A DNA stretch of 7,343 bases from Chloroflexota bacterium (lineage in GTDB: Bacteria > Chloroflexota > UBA6077), in assembly GCA_021788565.1 (NCBI GenBank), contig JAJYKO010000255.1, positions 1 to 7,343 on the forward strand, given 5' to 3'. The notes beneath the pieces are model-generated. The model did no database searches. It worked only from the letters and a program-made list of their open reading frames with translations, and had not been told where the DNA came from. Below are positions 1 to 6,020 of this stretch, in pieces; positions within the stretch are counted from its first letter, which is position 1, and every line of letters starts with the position of its first letter. The translations under genes were made by a program, and so were the position numbers.

Positions 1-253
1 AGAGTTCGCCATCGGGGCGAACCTGTGGGTGAGGTCGCTCACCGGCAACTTGCTCCAGGACGAGAAGATCCCTGGCGTACACGTGGCGTTCGGCAATCCC
101 TACCCCGAGGAGACCGGAGCGCAGTGGGATGCCAGGACACACGTGGACGTGATCCCGACCGACTGCACTATCTGGGTGGACGGCGAGTTGCTGATGCGAG
201 ATGGCCACTTTGAGCAACGCGTAGTGGAGGGCATCGCCGGCCTGCCGGGATAG
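1..253 (+). CDS. M29-family metallo-aminopeptidase (AmpS/AmpT-like), C-terminal fragment
   Basis: The gene enters from outside the window; about 83 C-terminal residues are visible, read from base 2 to a TAG at 251-253. The fragment begins EFAIGAN and continues TGNLLQDEKIPGVHVAFG, the GIG-N...TGN-L-DEK-G-HVA-G signature of M29 (thermophilic aminopeptidase) C-termini. Within the fragment H27, Y34, H47 and D49 reproduce the family's H-x6-Y and H-x-D metal-ligand pattern; E1 may be a further ligand. The tail TIWVDGELLMRDGHF is the usual closing beta-hairpin ('VDGELI..G'). Family members are cytosolic, two-metal exopeptidases that release N-terminal residues from peptides. The end looks natural, not truncated. 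The stop lies 60 bp from the stop of the convergent PHP gene, with a stem-loop between them. The family call is fairly secure; substrate preference cannot be judged. Confidence 0.8.
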   Translation, partial: EFAIGANLWVRSLTGNLLQDEKIPGVHVAFGNPYPEETGAQWDARTHVDVIPTDCTIWVDGELLMRDGHFEQRVVEGIAGLPG

Positions 254-270
254 GTGTTAGTCGGAAATCA

Positions 271-308
271 GCTTGGAGTGCGGGTGCGTCAGCACCCGCA
301 CTCCAAGC
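271..308. terminator. Perfect 17-bp stem-loop between convergent genes, likely bidirectional terminator
   Basis: Bases 271-287 (GCTTGGAGTGCGGGTGC) and 292-308 are exact reverse complements around a 4-nt loop (GTCA). The hairpin sits between the aminopeptidase stop (253) and the PHP-gene stop (314), which converge. There is no strong U-tract: the plus-strand flank is GTTCGC, and the minus-strand flank is TGATTTCC, weakly T-rich. An intrinsic terminator, mainly for the minus strand, is the simplest reading. A stem this long could also block readthrough antisense transcription, or be one copy of a genomic palindromic repeat. Confidence 0.6.
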
Positions 309-313
309 GTTCG

Positions 314-1135
314 CTACAGGCGTTGTGCGGTCGGGGTGCGCTGGTCGAAGGTGTACAGATGGGGGAAGCCGGCCTCCCGGGCCAGTAAGAGGGCCGCGTC
401 CAGATTGCGGCCGACGGTCTCTGGGCGATGGGAGTCGGAACCGACAGTTAGCACCTCCACCCCCCTTTCGTGCGCAAGCTTGAGGATGTAGAGGCTGGGG
501 TAGGCCTCTCGCGGATCGTGCACCAGCCCAGCGGCGTTCACCTCGATGCCGGTGCCGTTGGCGGCCATCACTTCCAGGATAGCCACGATCTGATCGCGGA
601 GCCTGCCCCGTTTCATCAGTTCCCCGTTCACCGGCTGGAAGCGCTTCATCAGGTCCAGGTGAGCCACGGAGTCGAAGAGGTCGGTGGCCACGGAGCGTTC
701 CACAATCTCGAGATAATCGAGGCAACCCTTTTCGGCACCCCGCTCCCGGAAGTAGGCCTGAGCCATCTCGGGTGGCCCGGAGACAGGCCAGGTTCCGACG
801 TTGTGGACGGAGCCCAGTAGAAAGTCGAAGGGCATGCGATCCAGGAGGTCCCGCACCCACCGGTCGGCCTCCGGCTTGTAGTCCACCTCCAGCCCGGCCC
901 TCACCACGATACGGGAGCGCTGTCGGGCCTCGCGCACCTCCTCGAGGTATACCAGCAGCCGCTCCTCCGTGGGAATCGTGGCGCAGGAGAGGCCATCCGC
1001 CAACGGATAGAAGTCCAGGTGCTCGGTGAAGCAGGTCTCCGCGAGGCCCCTGTCCTCGGCGGCACGGACGTGCTCCGCGATGGTCCCCGCACCGTCGTGG
1101 GAAACGTGCGAGTGCATGTGGTAGTCGACTAAGAT
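314..1135 (-). CDS. PHP-family phosphoesterase, HisK/HisJ histidinol-phosphatase type
   Basis: A metal-dependent hydrolase of the PHP superfamily. Numbered from the proposed start (273 residues) the motifs are: DYHMHSH (H6, H8), TEHLDF (E38, H39), GLEVDY (E83), LLGSVHNV (H111), AHLDLMKR (H159), GIEVNAAG and GSDSHRPE (D234, H236). Their order and spacing match the HisJ-type family that dephosphorylates histidinol phosphate in histidine synthesis. No his genes are adjacent, so another phosphomonoester substrate is possible. The nearest ATG (base 1117) lies between the two histidines of the HxH motif and would delete the first ligand. In this frame there is no ATG, GTG or TTG between that ATG and an upstream in-frame stop (around 1216). 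The start is therefore placed at ATC 1135, behind GGAGGTG at 1147-1141, giving M-L-V-D-Y-H-M-H. A gene caller would use 1117. The gene abuts the dnaE stop (1138) and is probably coupled to it. Function at family level is secure; the exact start is not. Confidence 0.82.
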   Translation of the reverse strand: MLVDYHMHSHVSHDGAGTIAEHVRAAEDRGLAETCFTEHLDFYPLADGLSCATIPTEERLLVYLEEVREARQRSRIVVRAGLEVDYKPEADRWVRDLLDRMPFDFLLGSVHNVGTWPVSGPPEMAQAYFRERGAEKGCLDYLEIVERSVATDLFDSVAHLDLMKRFQPVNGELMKRGRLRDQIVAILEVMAANGTGIEVNAAGLVHDPREAYPSLYILKLAHERGVEVLTVGSDSHRPETVGRNLDAALLLAREAGFPHLYTFDQRTPTAQRL

Positions 1136-1137
1136 CT

Positions 1138-4100
1138 CTACACCTCCGCGGGATCGCAGACGGTGAGGCAGGTGGGGCCTAGCAGCGCCTTTAGCTCGGC
1201 CTCCAGTTCAGTGTTGAAGGAAGTCACCGCCTCCTCAGAGCGCAGGTAGGTTCGGCCGTGGGGGGTTGCCACGCACAGCTCGTAGCTGTCCTGGCCGTGC
1301 CACGCTGAGAGCAGACGCCACACCTGACGTAGCAACTCCACGTCGTCCTCATCGGTGCCCTTGCGCTCCAGGACGATGCGCAGGTGACAGGGCTTGTGGC
1401 CGTTCGCCGCCTTCTTGCCGTTTCCGTTGCCATTGCCATTGCCGTTAGTGCGGCCGTTGCCGTTAGTGCGGCCGTTGCCGTTGGTATAGCCGTTACTCAT
1501 CGTCGAAGAGTCCTGAGTGATGGGTGATGGGTTCTGGGTACTGGGTACTGGGTTCTGCGTGCTGCCATCGCCACCGTCCGTCGTGTAGGGGCGGACCGCC
1601 GTGTCCGCCCGCCCTGACGTGGCGGACGGCGATTCGTCGTCGGTCGCGACCCCTTGCCCCACAGGCGACGGGCCGGCAGGGCCGCCGGCCCCTACAATTC
1701 CCCCGCTCGCCATGGACGGCTCGTCCCAGACGTCGAAATCGGGCTCTTCAGGAGCGGCTTCGCCGTCGTCGAACGGCGGTGGCTCATCCGGCGCACCATA
1801 TACAGCGCTCGTCATGGCAGCCTCCAGAGGGGGAGGCGGCTCTCCTTCAGGAACGGTGAACCGCTCGGCCTTCTCGCAAAGCAGCTTCTTCCGCTCGTCC
1901 TTGGCGTCCACCTTTCCCTCAACCACAACGATGGCGTCCGTCTCCCAGACGTCCTTAGTTCGCTCGTAGGTCTTGGGGAACACCACCACCTCCAGGCCGC
2001 CCACGAGGTCCTCGATCTGGACGGCCAGCATGCGGTCCCCCTTCTTGGTGACCAGCGGCTTGATCCCGGAGATCAATCCTGCCAGCACCACCTTCTTGCC
2101 CTCCATCTCCTCGCCGATCTGGCTGGAGTCCGCGGTGACCCTGTTCCGGAGATAAGCGGCAGCGTGCTGGAAGGGGTGGCTGGTGATGTACAGGCCGATG
2201 ACCTCCTTTTCCCAAGCCAGCATCTCCTTCTGGGAGGTGGCCGGTCCGGATGGCGCCTCCGGAATAGGCGCAGAAGAGGCCGGCGCGGCCGGGGCCATGA
2301 ACATCGCGTCGAACATCGTGAACTGCCCTGCCTCCTGGGCTCGCTGCTCCTGTTGGGCCGCGTCCAACGTCTGGTCCAGGTTCCGCAGCAGGTGGCCGCG
2401 GTCCCCGAAGTCATCCATCGCCCCGCACTTGATCAGGCTCTCCACCACCCTCTTGTTGATGGTCCGCAGGTCCACCCGCTTGCAGAAGTCGTTCAGTGAC
2501 TTGAAGGGGCCGTTCTTCTCCCGCTCGGCGACGATGCTCTGGATTGCACCCTCGCCCACGTTCTTGATGCCGATCAACCCGAACCGCATGGCCAGCTGCC
2601 CGCGGGAGCTGTTCAGTGGCTTCATGGGGCTGACGATACCTGGCAGCGGCTCGACGCTGAACTGGAGCTGGCTTCGATTGACGTGCGGCGGCAGGATCAC
2701 CACTCCCAGCCGGCGACACTCGCCCAGCGTCAGGCCGATCTTGTCGGTGTCCGCCACGTAGGAGGTGCAGAGGGCTGTCATGTACTCCACGGGGTAATGG
2801 GTCTTGAGGTAGGCAGTCTGGTAGGCCAGCAGCGCGTAGCAGGCGGCGTGCGCCTTGTTGAAGCCGTAGCCCGCGAAAGGCTCGATCTGCTCCCAGATCC
2901 GTGTTGCGCCGTCTTCGGTGATCCCATTCTTCATCGCCCCTTCGATGAAGAGGTCCTTCTGCTTCGCCATGACGTCGCGGATCTTCTTGCTCATGGCATT
3001 TCGCAGCACGTCGGCCTGGCCCATGGTGAAGCCAGCCGCGGCCACAGCGCACGTCATCACCTGATCCTGATAGGTGAGGACCCCGTAGGTCTCCTTGAGG
3101 ATCGGCTCCAGCTTCGGATGGATGTACTCTATTCTCTCGCGGCCATCCTTGCGGGCGATGTATGTCGGGATAGAGGCCATGGGACCCGGGCGGTAGAGGG
3201 CGATGATGGCCATCAAGTGCAGCACTGTGCTGGGTTTCAGCTCGCGGACCCATCGCCGCATCCCGGTGCCTTCCAGCTGGAATATGCCGGTCGTTTCCCC
3301 ACTGGCAAGCATCTGAAAGGCTTCCTGGTCGTCGATGGGGATCCTGGAGAGATCTACCTCCTTGGCGCGGGTGTCTACCACCAGCTTGAGGGTGTTGGCC
3401 ACGATGGTGAGGTTGTTAAGTCCCAGAAAGTCCATCTTGAGCAGGCCGATCTTCTCCAGCATCTTTGCCGGATACTGGGTCATCACCAGCTCTTCGCCTT
3501 TGGTGGCCTTCTGGATGGGCACCATGTCGGTAAGGGGCTCGTGCGAGACCACGACGCCCGCGGCGTGGGTGGAGGCGTGGCGGGCGACCCCCTCGATACT
3601 CTTGGCGGCGTCGATCAGCCGCTTGATGTGGGACTCGCTCTCGTACATGGTCTTGAGCTCGGGGGCTTCCTCCATCGCCTTGTCGATGGTCATGCCGACA
3701 GGGAGGGTCGGGACAAGCTTCGCGACCTTGTCCACCTCCGCCAGGGGCAGCCCCAGGGCGCGGCCCACGTCGCGTATCGCCGCGCGAGCCGCCAGCCGAC
3801 CGAAGGTGGCGATCTGAGCCACCCGGTCCGCACCGTACTTGCGGGTAACGTAGTCGATCACCTCGTTGCGGCGATCGTCCTGGAAGTCCATGTCGATATC
3901 GGGCATCTGCACGCGGTCAGGGTTCAGGAATCGCTCGAAGGTCAGGCCGTACTCGATCGGGTCGACGTCCGCCACGTAGAGGGCGTACAGGACGATGCTG
4001 CCGGCAGCTGAACCCCTGGGCTGGCAGAAGATCCCGTGCTTGCGAGCCCAGTTCACGTAGTCGTAGACCAGCAGGATGTACTTGGCGAAGCCCGTCTTTT

Positions 4101-5118
4101 CGATGACGGAGATCTCGTACTCCAGGCGGTGCCTGATCTCGTCCGTGAGGTTCGGGTACCGCTCCTCCACGCCCTTGCGGGCCAGCATCGCCAGGTACTC
4201 TATTGGCGTCACACCCTCCGGGATGAAGTCCAGCTCGGGCAGGATGACCCGGTCGAAGTCCATGACCAGGTTACACTGGTCGGCGACCCGAAGGGTGTTT
4301 GTGAGCGCCGCCGGGACCTCGCGGAAGACCCGAGCCATCTCCTCGGCGCTTCGCAGGTAGAAGTTCTGGGTCTCCATCCGCATGCGGTTGGGGTCGTCCA
4401 TGGTGGTGTTGGTCTGGACGCAGAGGAGGATCTCCTGCGCATCGGCGTGCTCCTGGCGCACGTAGTGGACGTCGTTGGTGGCGACCACCGGGATGCCCAT
4501 CCTGCGGCTCAGCTCCAGCACTCCGCGGTTGATCTTCACCTGATCGGCGAGGCCGTGGTCCTGGATCTCCAGATAGTAGCTTTCCGCCCCCACCAGATCG
4601 CGATAGAAAGAGGCAACCCTGGCAGCCTCGTCCAGGTCGTCCCGAAGGATGGCACGAGCCACCTCACCGGAGGGGCAACTGGCGGAGATGACGAGCCCGT
4701 CGTGGTACTTCTCGAGGAGGTTGTGGTCGATGCGAGGCTTGTAGTAGAAACCCTCCAACTGGGCAGTGCTCACCAGCTTCACCAGGGTCTGGTATCCGGT
4801 GAAGTCCTTGGCGAGGAGCAGCAGGTGCGCGGATCCCTTGTCCTCGGCCTCCCTGTCGTACATGCTCCGCTTGGCGACGTAGGCCTCGACGCCGACGATC
4901 GGCTTTATGCCCGCGGCCTTGGCTGCCAGGTAGAACTCGATGGCGCCGTACATGGAGCCGTGGTCGGTGAGGGCGAGGGCGGGCATACCGAGCTCCTTGG
5001 CTCGGTTCACCAGGTCCTTGACCTTTCCCAGCCCATCCAGCAGAGAGTACTCGGAGTGGACGTGAAGGTGAACAAACTGCTGCTTGCTGGCAGTGAGAGA
5101 TGCCCCATCGGAACTCAT
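1138..5118 (-). CDS. dnaE: DNA polymerase III alpha subunit (replicative polymerase, DnaE)
   Basis: 1326-residue C-family replicative polymerase; E. coli DnaE is about 1160, and the excess lies in a linker near the C-terminus. Domains: PHP 15-225, with ligand set H19, H21, D52, H53, E78, H98, C148, D216, H218 (H188 is also nearby); palm and thumb from about 270, with catalytic D407 and D409 (PDIDMDF) and D563 (KMDFLGLNNLT); fingers around 612-790 (IIALYRPGPM, GYGFNKAHAACYA); helix-hairpin-helix around 845-905; clamp-binding motif QFTMF 932-936; OB fold about 1008-1088; low-complexity linker about 1091-1243; C-terminal domain 1244-1320 (HLRIVLERKG...). The complete PHP site suggests an intrinsic metal-dependent 3'-5' exonuclease, as in Thermus; E. 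coli has lost several ligands. The ATG at 5118 gives the usual short leader before FVHLHVHSEYS; a weak GAGG lies about 10 nt upstream. The PHP phosphatase follows immediately. The linker's repeat content is the oddity. Confidence 0.97.
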   Translation of the reverse strand: MSSDGASLTASKQQFVHLHVHSEYSLLDGLGKVKDLVNRAKELGMPALALTDHGSMYGAIEFYLAAKAAGIKPIVGVEAYVAKRSMYDREAEDKGSAHLLLLAKDFTGYQTLVKLVSTAQLEGFYYKPRIDHNLLEKYHDGLVISASCPSGEVARAILRDDLDEAARVASFYRDLVGAESYYLEIQDHGLADQVKINRGVLELSRRMGIPVVATNDVHYVRQEHADAQEILLCVQTNTTMDDPNRMRMETQNFYLRSAEEMARVFREVPAALTNTLRVADQCNLVMDFDRVILPELDFIPEGVTPIEYLAMLARKGVEERYPNLTDEIRHRLEYEISVIEKTGFAKYILLVYDYVNWARKHGIFCQPRGSAAGSIVLYALYVADVDPIEYGLTFERFLNPDRVQMPDIDMDFQDDRRNEVIDYVTRKYGADRVAQIATFGRLAARAAIRDVGRALGLPLAEVDKVAKLVPTLPVGMTIDKAMEEAPELKTMYESESHIKRLIDAAKSIEGVARHASTHAAGVVVSHEPLTDMVPIQKATKGEELVMTQYPAKMLEKIGLLKMDFLGLNNLTIVANTLKLVVDTRAKEVDLSRIPIDDQEAFQMLASGETTGIFQLEGTGMRRWVRELKPSTVLHLMAIIALYRPGPMASIPTYIARKDGRERIEYIHPKLEPILKETYGVLTYQDQVMTCAVAAAGFTMGQADVLRNAMSKKIRDVMAKQKDLFIEGAMKNGITEDGATRIWEQIEPFAGYGFNKAHAACYALLAYQTAYLKTHYPVEYMTALCTSYVADTDKIGLTLGECRRLGVVILPPHVNRSQLQFSVEPLPGIVSPMKPLNSSRGQLAMRFGLIGIKNVGEGAIQSIVAEREKNGPFKSLNDFCKRVDLRTINKRVVESLIKCGAMDDFGDRGHLLRNLDQTLDAAQQEQRAQEAGQFTMFDAMFMAPAAPASSAPIPEAPSGPATSQKEMLAWEKEVIGLYITSHPFQHAAAYLRNRVTADSSQIGEEMEGKKVVLAGLISGIKPLVTKKGDRMLAVQIEDLVGGLEVVVFPKTYERTKDVWETDAIVVVEGKVDAKDERKKLLCEKAERFTVPEGEPPPPLEAAMTSAVYGAPDEPPPFDDGEAAPEEPDFDVWDEPSMASGGIVGAGGPAGPSPVGQGVATDDESPSATSGRADTAVRPYTTDGGDGSTQNPVPSTQNPSPITQDSSTMSNGYTNGNGRTNGNGRTNGNGNGNGNGKKAANGHKPCHLRIVLERKGTDEDDVELLRQVWRLLSAWHGQDSYELCVATPHGRTYLRSEEAVTSFNTELEAELKALLGPTCLTVCDPAEV
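1141..1147 (-). promoter_or_regulatory. Shine-Dalgarno site for the PHP phosphatase gene
   Basis: On the minus strand GGAGGTG occupies 1147-1141, overlapping the last codons of dnaE, whose TAG is at 1140-1138. It is a near-perfect ribosome binding site. It lies 5 nt before ATC 1135 but 23 nt before ATG 1117. This spacing supports initiation at or near 1135 and argues against 1117. Confidence 0.6.
1417..1494 (-). repeat. 18-bp tandem repeat plus hexamers encoding Asn-Gly repeats
   Basis: Three consecutive 18-bp units occupy 1441-1458, 1459-1476 and 1477-1494. The first two are identical (GCCGTTAGTGCGGCCGTT on the plus strand); the third differs at four positions. They encode NGRTNG, NGRTNG and NGYTNG. 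A run of 6-bp units (GCCGTT, GCCATT and variants) continues to about 1417 and encodes further NG pairs. All units are multiples of three, so copy changes keep frame. Slippage or unequal crossover is the likely origin. Confidence 0.9.
1514..1562. repeat. Heptameric tandem repeat (TGGGTNN) x7 inside dnaE
   Basis: On the plus strand seven 7-bp units run without a break: TGAGTGA, TGGGTGA, TGGGTTC, TGGGTAC, TGGGTAC, TGGGTTC, TGCGTGC. The middle five share TGGGT. Such heptamer arrays resemble the short tandemly repeated sequences known from intergenic DNA of several phyla, for example cyanobacterial STRRs. Here the array is read as coding sequence (TQNPVPSTQNPSPITQD). The unit length is not a multiple of three. 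Confidence 0.85.
1584..1696. repeat. GTAGGGGC-type palindromic interspersed repeat captured in the dnaE coding sequence
   Basis: The element is bounded by inverted 9-bp ends: TGTAGGGGC at 1584-1592 and GCCCCTACA at 1688-1696. Each end carries its own hairpin: GGGCGGAC 1589-1596 with GTCCGCCC 1603-1610, and GGGCCGGC 1670-1677 with GCCGGCCC 1684-1691, both perfect 8-bp stems with 6-nt loops. This matches, from memory, a repeat class that is frequent between genes in Chloroflexota and other high-GC genomes. It is read through in frame as DnaE residues about 1141-1179 with no stop codon. Confidence 0.7.
2311..2325 (-). other. Beta-clamp binding motif of DnaE (QFTMF)
   Basis: Residues 932-936 read QFTMF, fitting the Q-x-x-[LM]-F clamp-binding pentapeptide. 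It lies between the helix-hairpin-helix region and the OB fold, where the internal clamp motif of E. coli alpha (QADMF) also sits. It is flanked by a flexible Ala/Pro-rich segment (APAAPASSAPIPEAPSG). It probably tethers the polymerase to the sliding clamp. Confidence 0.75.
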
Positions 5119-5293
5119 ACGGAACGAACCTCGGATTACGGAGTACTGGGCCCTACGTCCTCCTGATCCCGGGGGATGCCCAGGACTCGGGACTCAGGAT
5201 CGCTTCGTGGACAGCTTCCACTTTCCTGTCAACGCAGGAAAAGGACCACACCATGGCGGGACTACGAACAACCGAGGGGACGACCTCGGCGAC
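5119..5293. other. Intergenic region between vapC and dnaE with heptamer-like repeat debris
   Basis: These 175 bp separate the PIN toxin stop from the dnaE start and should hold the dnaE leader. On the plus strand 5182-5202 contains degenerate heptamers (AGGACTC, GGGACTC, AGGATCG), and 5141-5150 contains AGTACTGGG, both similar to the array inside dnaE. A TTGACA sits on the minus strand at 5233-5228, but no good -10 follows at 16-18 bp, so I do not call a promoter. The ribosome binding site for dnaE is weak (GAGG about 10 nt before the ATG). Confidence 0.5.
5222..5241. repeat. Small inverted repeat downstream of vapC
   Basis: TTTCCTG at 5222-5228 pairs with CAGGAAA at 5235-5241 around a 6-nt loop, 7 bp perfect. 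It lies 53 bp after the toxin stop on the minus strand, where a terminator would be expected, but no T-run follows in that direction. It could be a weak terminator, an operator ahead of dnaE, or chance. Confidence 0.35.
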
Positions 5294-5698
5294 TCAGACT
5301 ACCTTGGAGGGGTCGAGACGACGGATTTCCGAGAACCGATCGAAATGCCGGTCCGCGCTGACCATGACCTTGATGCCATGGTTCAGCATCACCGACAGAT
5401 GAATCAGGTCTCGAGCAGGCAACTCGGGATAACTGGCGGACAGGTTTCTGGCCAGTTCGATCTCTCCCAGGCTCACCGGCAGAACCTGTGGCACCAAATA
5501 CTGAAAATCCTGGCTGACCTCACGACCCTTCGCTGCGAGGCCGAGGGCTATATATCGATGGAGGATCTCCTGGTGGACCTCGACGTTGGTCACGGCCTCC
5601 ATCTCTCCAGCCACTATCCGCTCAAGTACCCTTCTACAGGGAATCCTGTATGGGTGGTCCTGTCCGGCAGCGTACATCGGGACGTTGCTGTCCAGCAT
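5294..5698 (-). CDS. vapC: PIN-domain ribonuclease toxin (VapC-like)
   Basis: A PIN-domain protein of 134 residues from the chosen start, within the usual 125-145 range for VapC. The acidic metal-site residues are all present: D in MLDSNVPMYA (third residue), E in EVHQEILHRY, D in LPARDLIHLSVML and D in VSADRHFDR. VapC toxins are Mg2+/Mn2+-dependent endoribonucleases that cut tRNA or rRNA when the antitoxin is lost; the RNA target here cannot be predicted. ATG 5698 has GTGAGG 5 nt upstream and follows the antitoxin stop by 7 nt. An in-frame ATG at 5719 would add MISREVV and overlap the antitoxin by 14 nt, but it has no ribosome binding site. GTG 5701 is a third option. The pair with the upstream RHH gene makes toxin-antitoxin the best reading. 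Confidence 0.86.
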   Translation of the reverse strand: MLDSNVPMYAAGQDHPYRIPCRRVLERIVAGEMEAVTNVEVHQEILHRYIALGLAAKGREVSQDFQYLVPQVLPVSLGEIELARNLSASYPELPARDLIHLSVMLNHGIKVMVSADRHFDRFSEIRRLDPSKVV

Positions 5699-5705
5699 CA
5701 CAACC

Positions 5706-5960
5706 TCACGGGAGATCATGGCCGGCCCAGCGCTCTTCCAGCTCGCGCTCGATGGCATCCCAATCAGCTGTGGGAAGGTGCTGCCCTGTTAGCCTGGTCA
5801 AGGCGGCCTCGCGGCGTCTGCGCTGCAGCGATGCGATGAGCGTGCGCTCCAAGCTTTCTCGAAGAAGAGCGCTAACTGTCATTCCCTGGGCTTGGGCGTA
5901 CTGATCCAGAAGTTGATACTGCTCTTCACTCAGGACCACCTGTGCCTTCTTCGCAGCCAT
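5706..5960 (-). CDS. vapB: Ribbon-helix-helix antitoxin (VapB-like)
   Basis: An 84-residue protein. The N-terminal half, MAAKKAQVVLSEEQYQLLDQ followed by YAQAQGMTVSALLRESLERTL, has the beta-strand, helix, turn, helix pattern of MetJ/Arc/CopG-type RHH DNA-binding antitoxins. The C-terminal half (HLPTADWDAIERELEERWAG) is acidic and Trp-bearing, a plausible toxin-binding tail. ATG 5960 is preceded by GAGGGAAAG; longer in-frame extensions run back into the rlmD gene and look spurious. The stop (5706-5708) lies 7 nt before the toxin start, the usual antitoxin-first, coupled order. Such antitoxins dimerise, bind their own promoter and neutralise the toxin. A repeated CTACTAT site upstream is the probable operator. 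The pairing is clear; the VapB name follows from the PIN partner rather than from close sequence recognition. Confidence 0.83.
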   Translation of the reverse strand: MAAKKAQVVLSEEQYQLLDQYAQAQGMTVSALLRESLERTLIASLQRRRREAALTRLTGQHLPTADWDAIERELEERWAGHDLP

Positions 5961-5983
5961 CTTTCCCTCGACCCCCTTCAGGC

Positions 5984-6020
5984 GTACTACTATGTCCGAG
6001 AGTATTCTACTATAGAGTAC
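5984..6020 (-). promoter_or_regulatory. Putative operator of the vapBC operon (paired CTACTAT sites)
   Basis: The plus-strand heptamer CTACTAT occurs twice, at 5987-5993 and 6007-6013, exactly 20 bp apart (about two helical turns). The stretch is bounded by GTACT at 5984-5988 and AGTAC at 6016-6020. It lies 24-60 bp upstream of the antitoxin start and the distal copy overlaps the predicted -10. Same-face spaced direct repeats are typical of RHH-dimer cooperative binding. Binding itself is inferred. Confidence 0.5.

Larger units (their letters stand above)
1390..1848 (-). other. Low-complexity linker of DnaE between OB fold and C-terminal domain
   Basis: Residues about 1091-1243 of DnaE join the OB fold to the C-terminal domain. 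The first part (1091-1135) is acidic and proline-rich (EGEPPPPLEA, DEPPPFDDGEAAPEEPDF), a typical disordered linker. It then passes through three repetitive blocks: a GTAGGGGC-type palindromic element (residues about 1141-1179), a 7-bp tandem array (STQNPVPSTQNPSP, about 1186-1202) and an Asn-Gly-rich tract (1209-1234). The linker is presumably flexible and exposed, which would explain why it tolerates repeat insertions. Confidence 0.8.

Noticed and set aside
168..860. 230-codon minus-strand frame overlapping the aminopeptidase end and PHP gene
   Set aside because: It is a frame shadow of the PHP gene, runs through the stem-loop and has no domain.
1498..1500. ATG within dnaE as the start of an independent C-terminal gene
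   Set aside because: There is no clear Shine-Dalgarno before it, and the frame is continuous with the polymerase; the C-terminal domain is normally part of DnaE. Kept only as a possibility under the heptamer finding.
1417..1696. Repeats near the dnaE 3' end as a CRISPR array
   Set aside because: Units are 6, 7 or 18 bp and directly adjacent without unique spacers, and all are coding; no cas genes are present.
2683..5166. Long open frames on the plus strand antisense to dnaE (2683-4011 and 4036-5166)
   Set aside because: They mirror the dnaE codons exactly, show no recognisable domain, and are expected from high-GC third-position bias. dnaE itself is unmistakable.
5191..5233. Minus-strand TTGACA at 5233-5228 as a dnaE -35 box
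   Set aside because: The bases 16-18 bp downstream (CACGAA and neighbours) do not resemble a -10, and the hexamer lies within a small hairpin.
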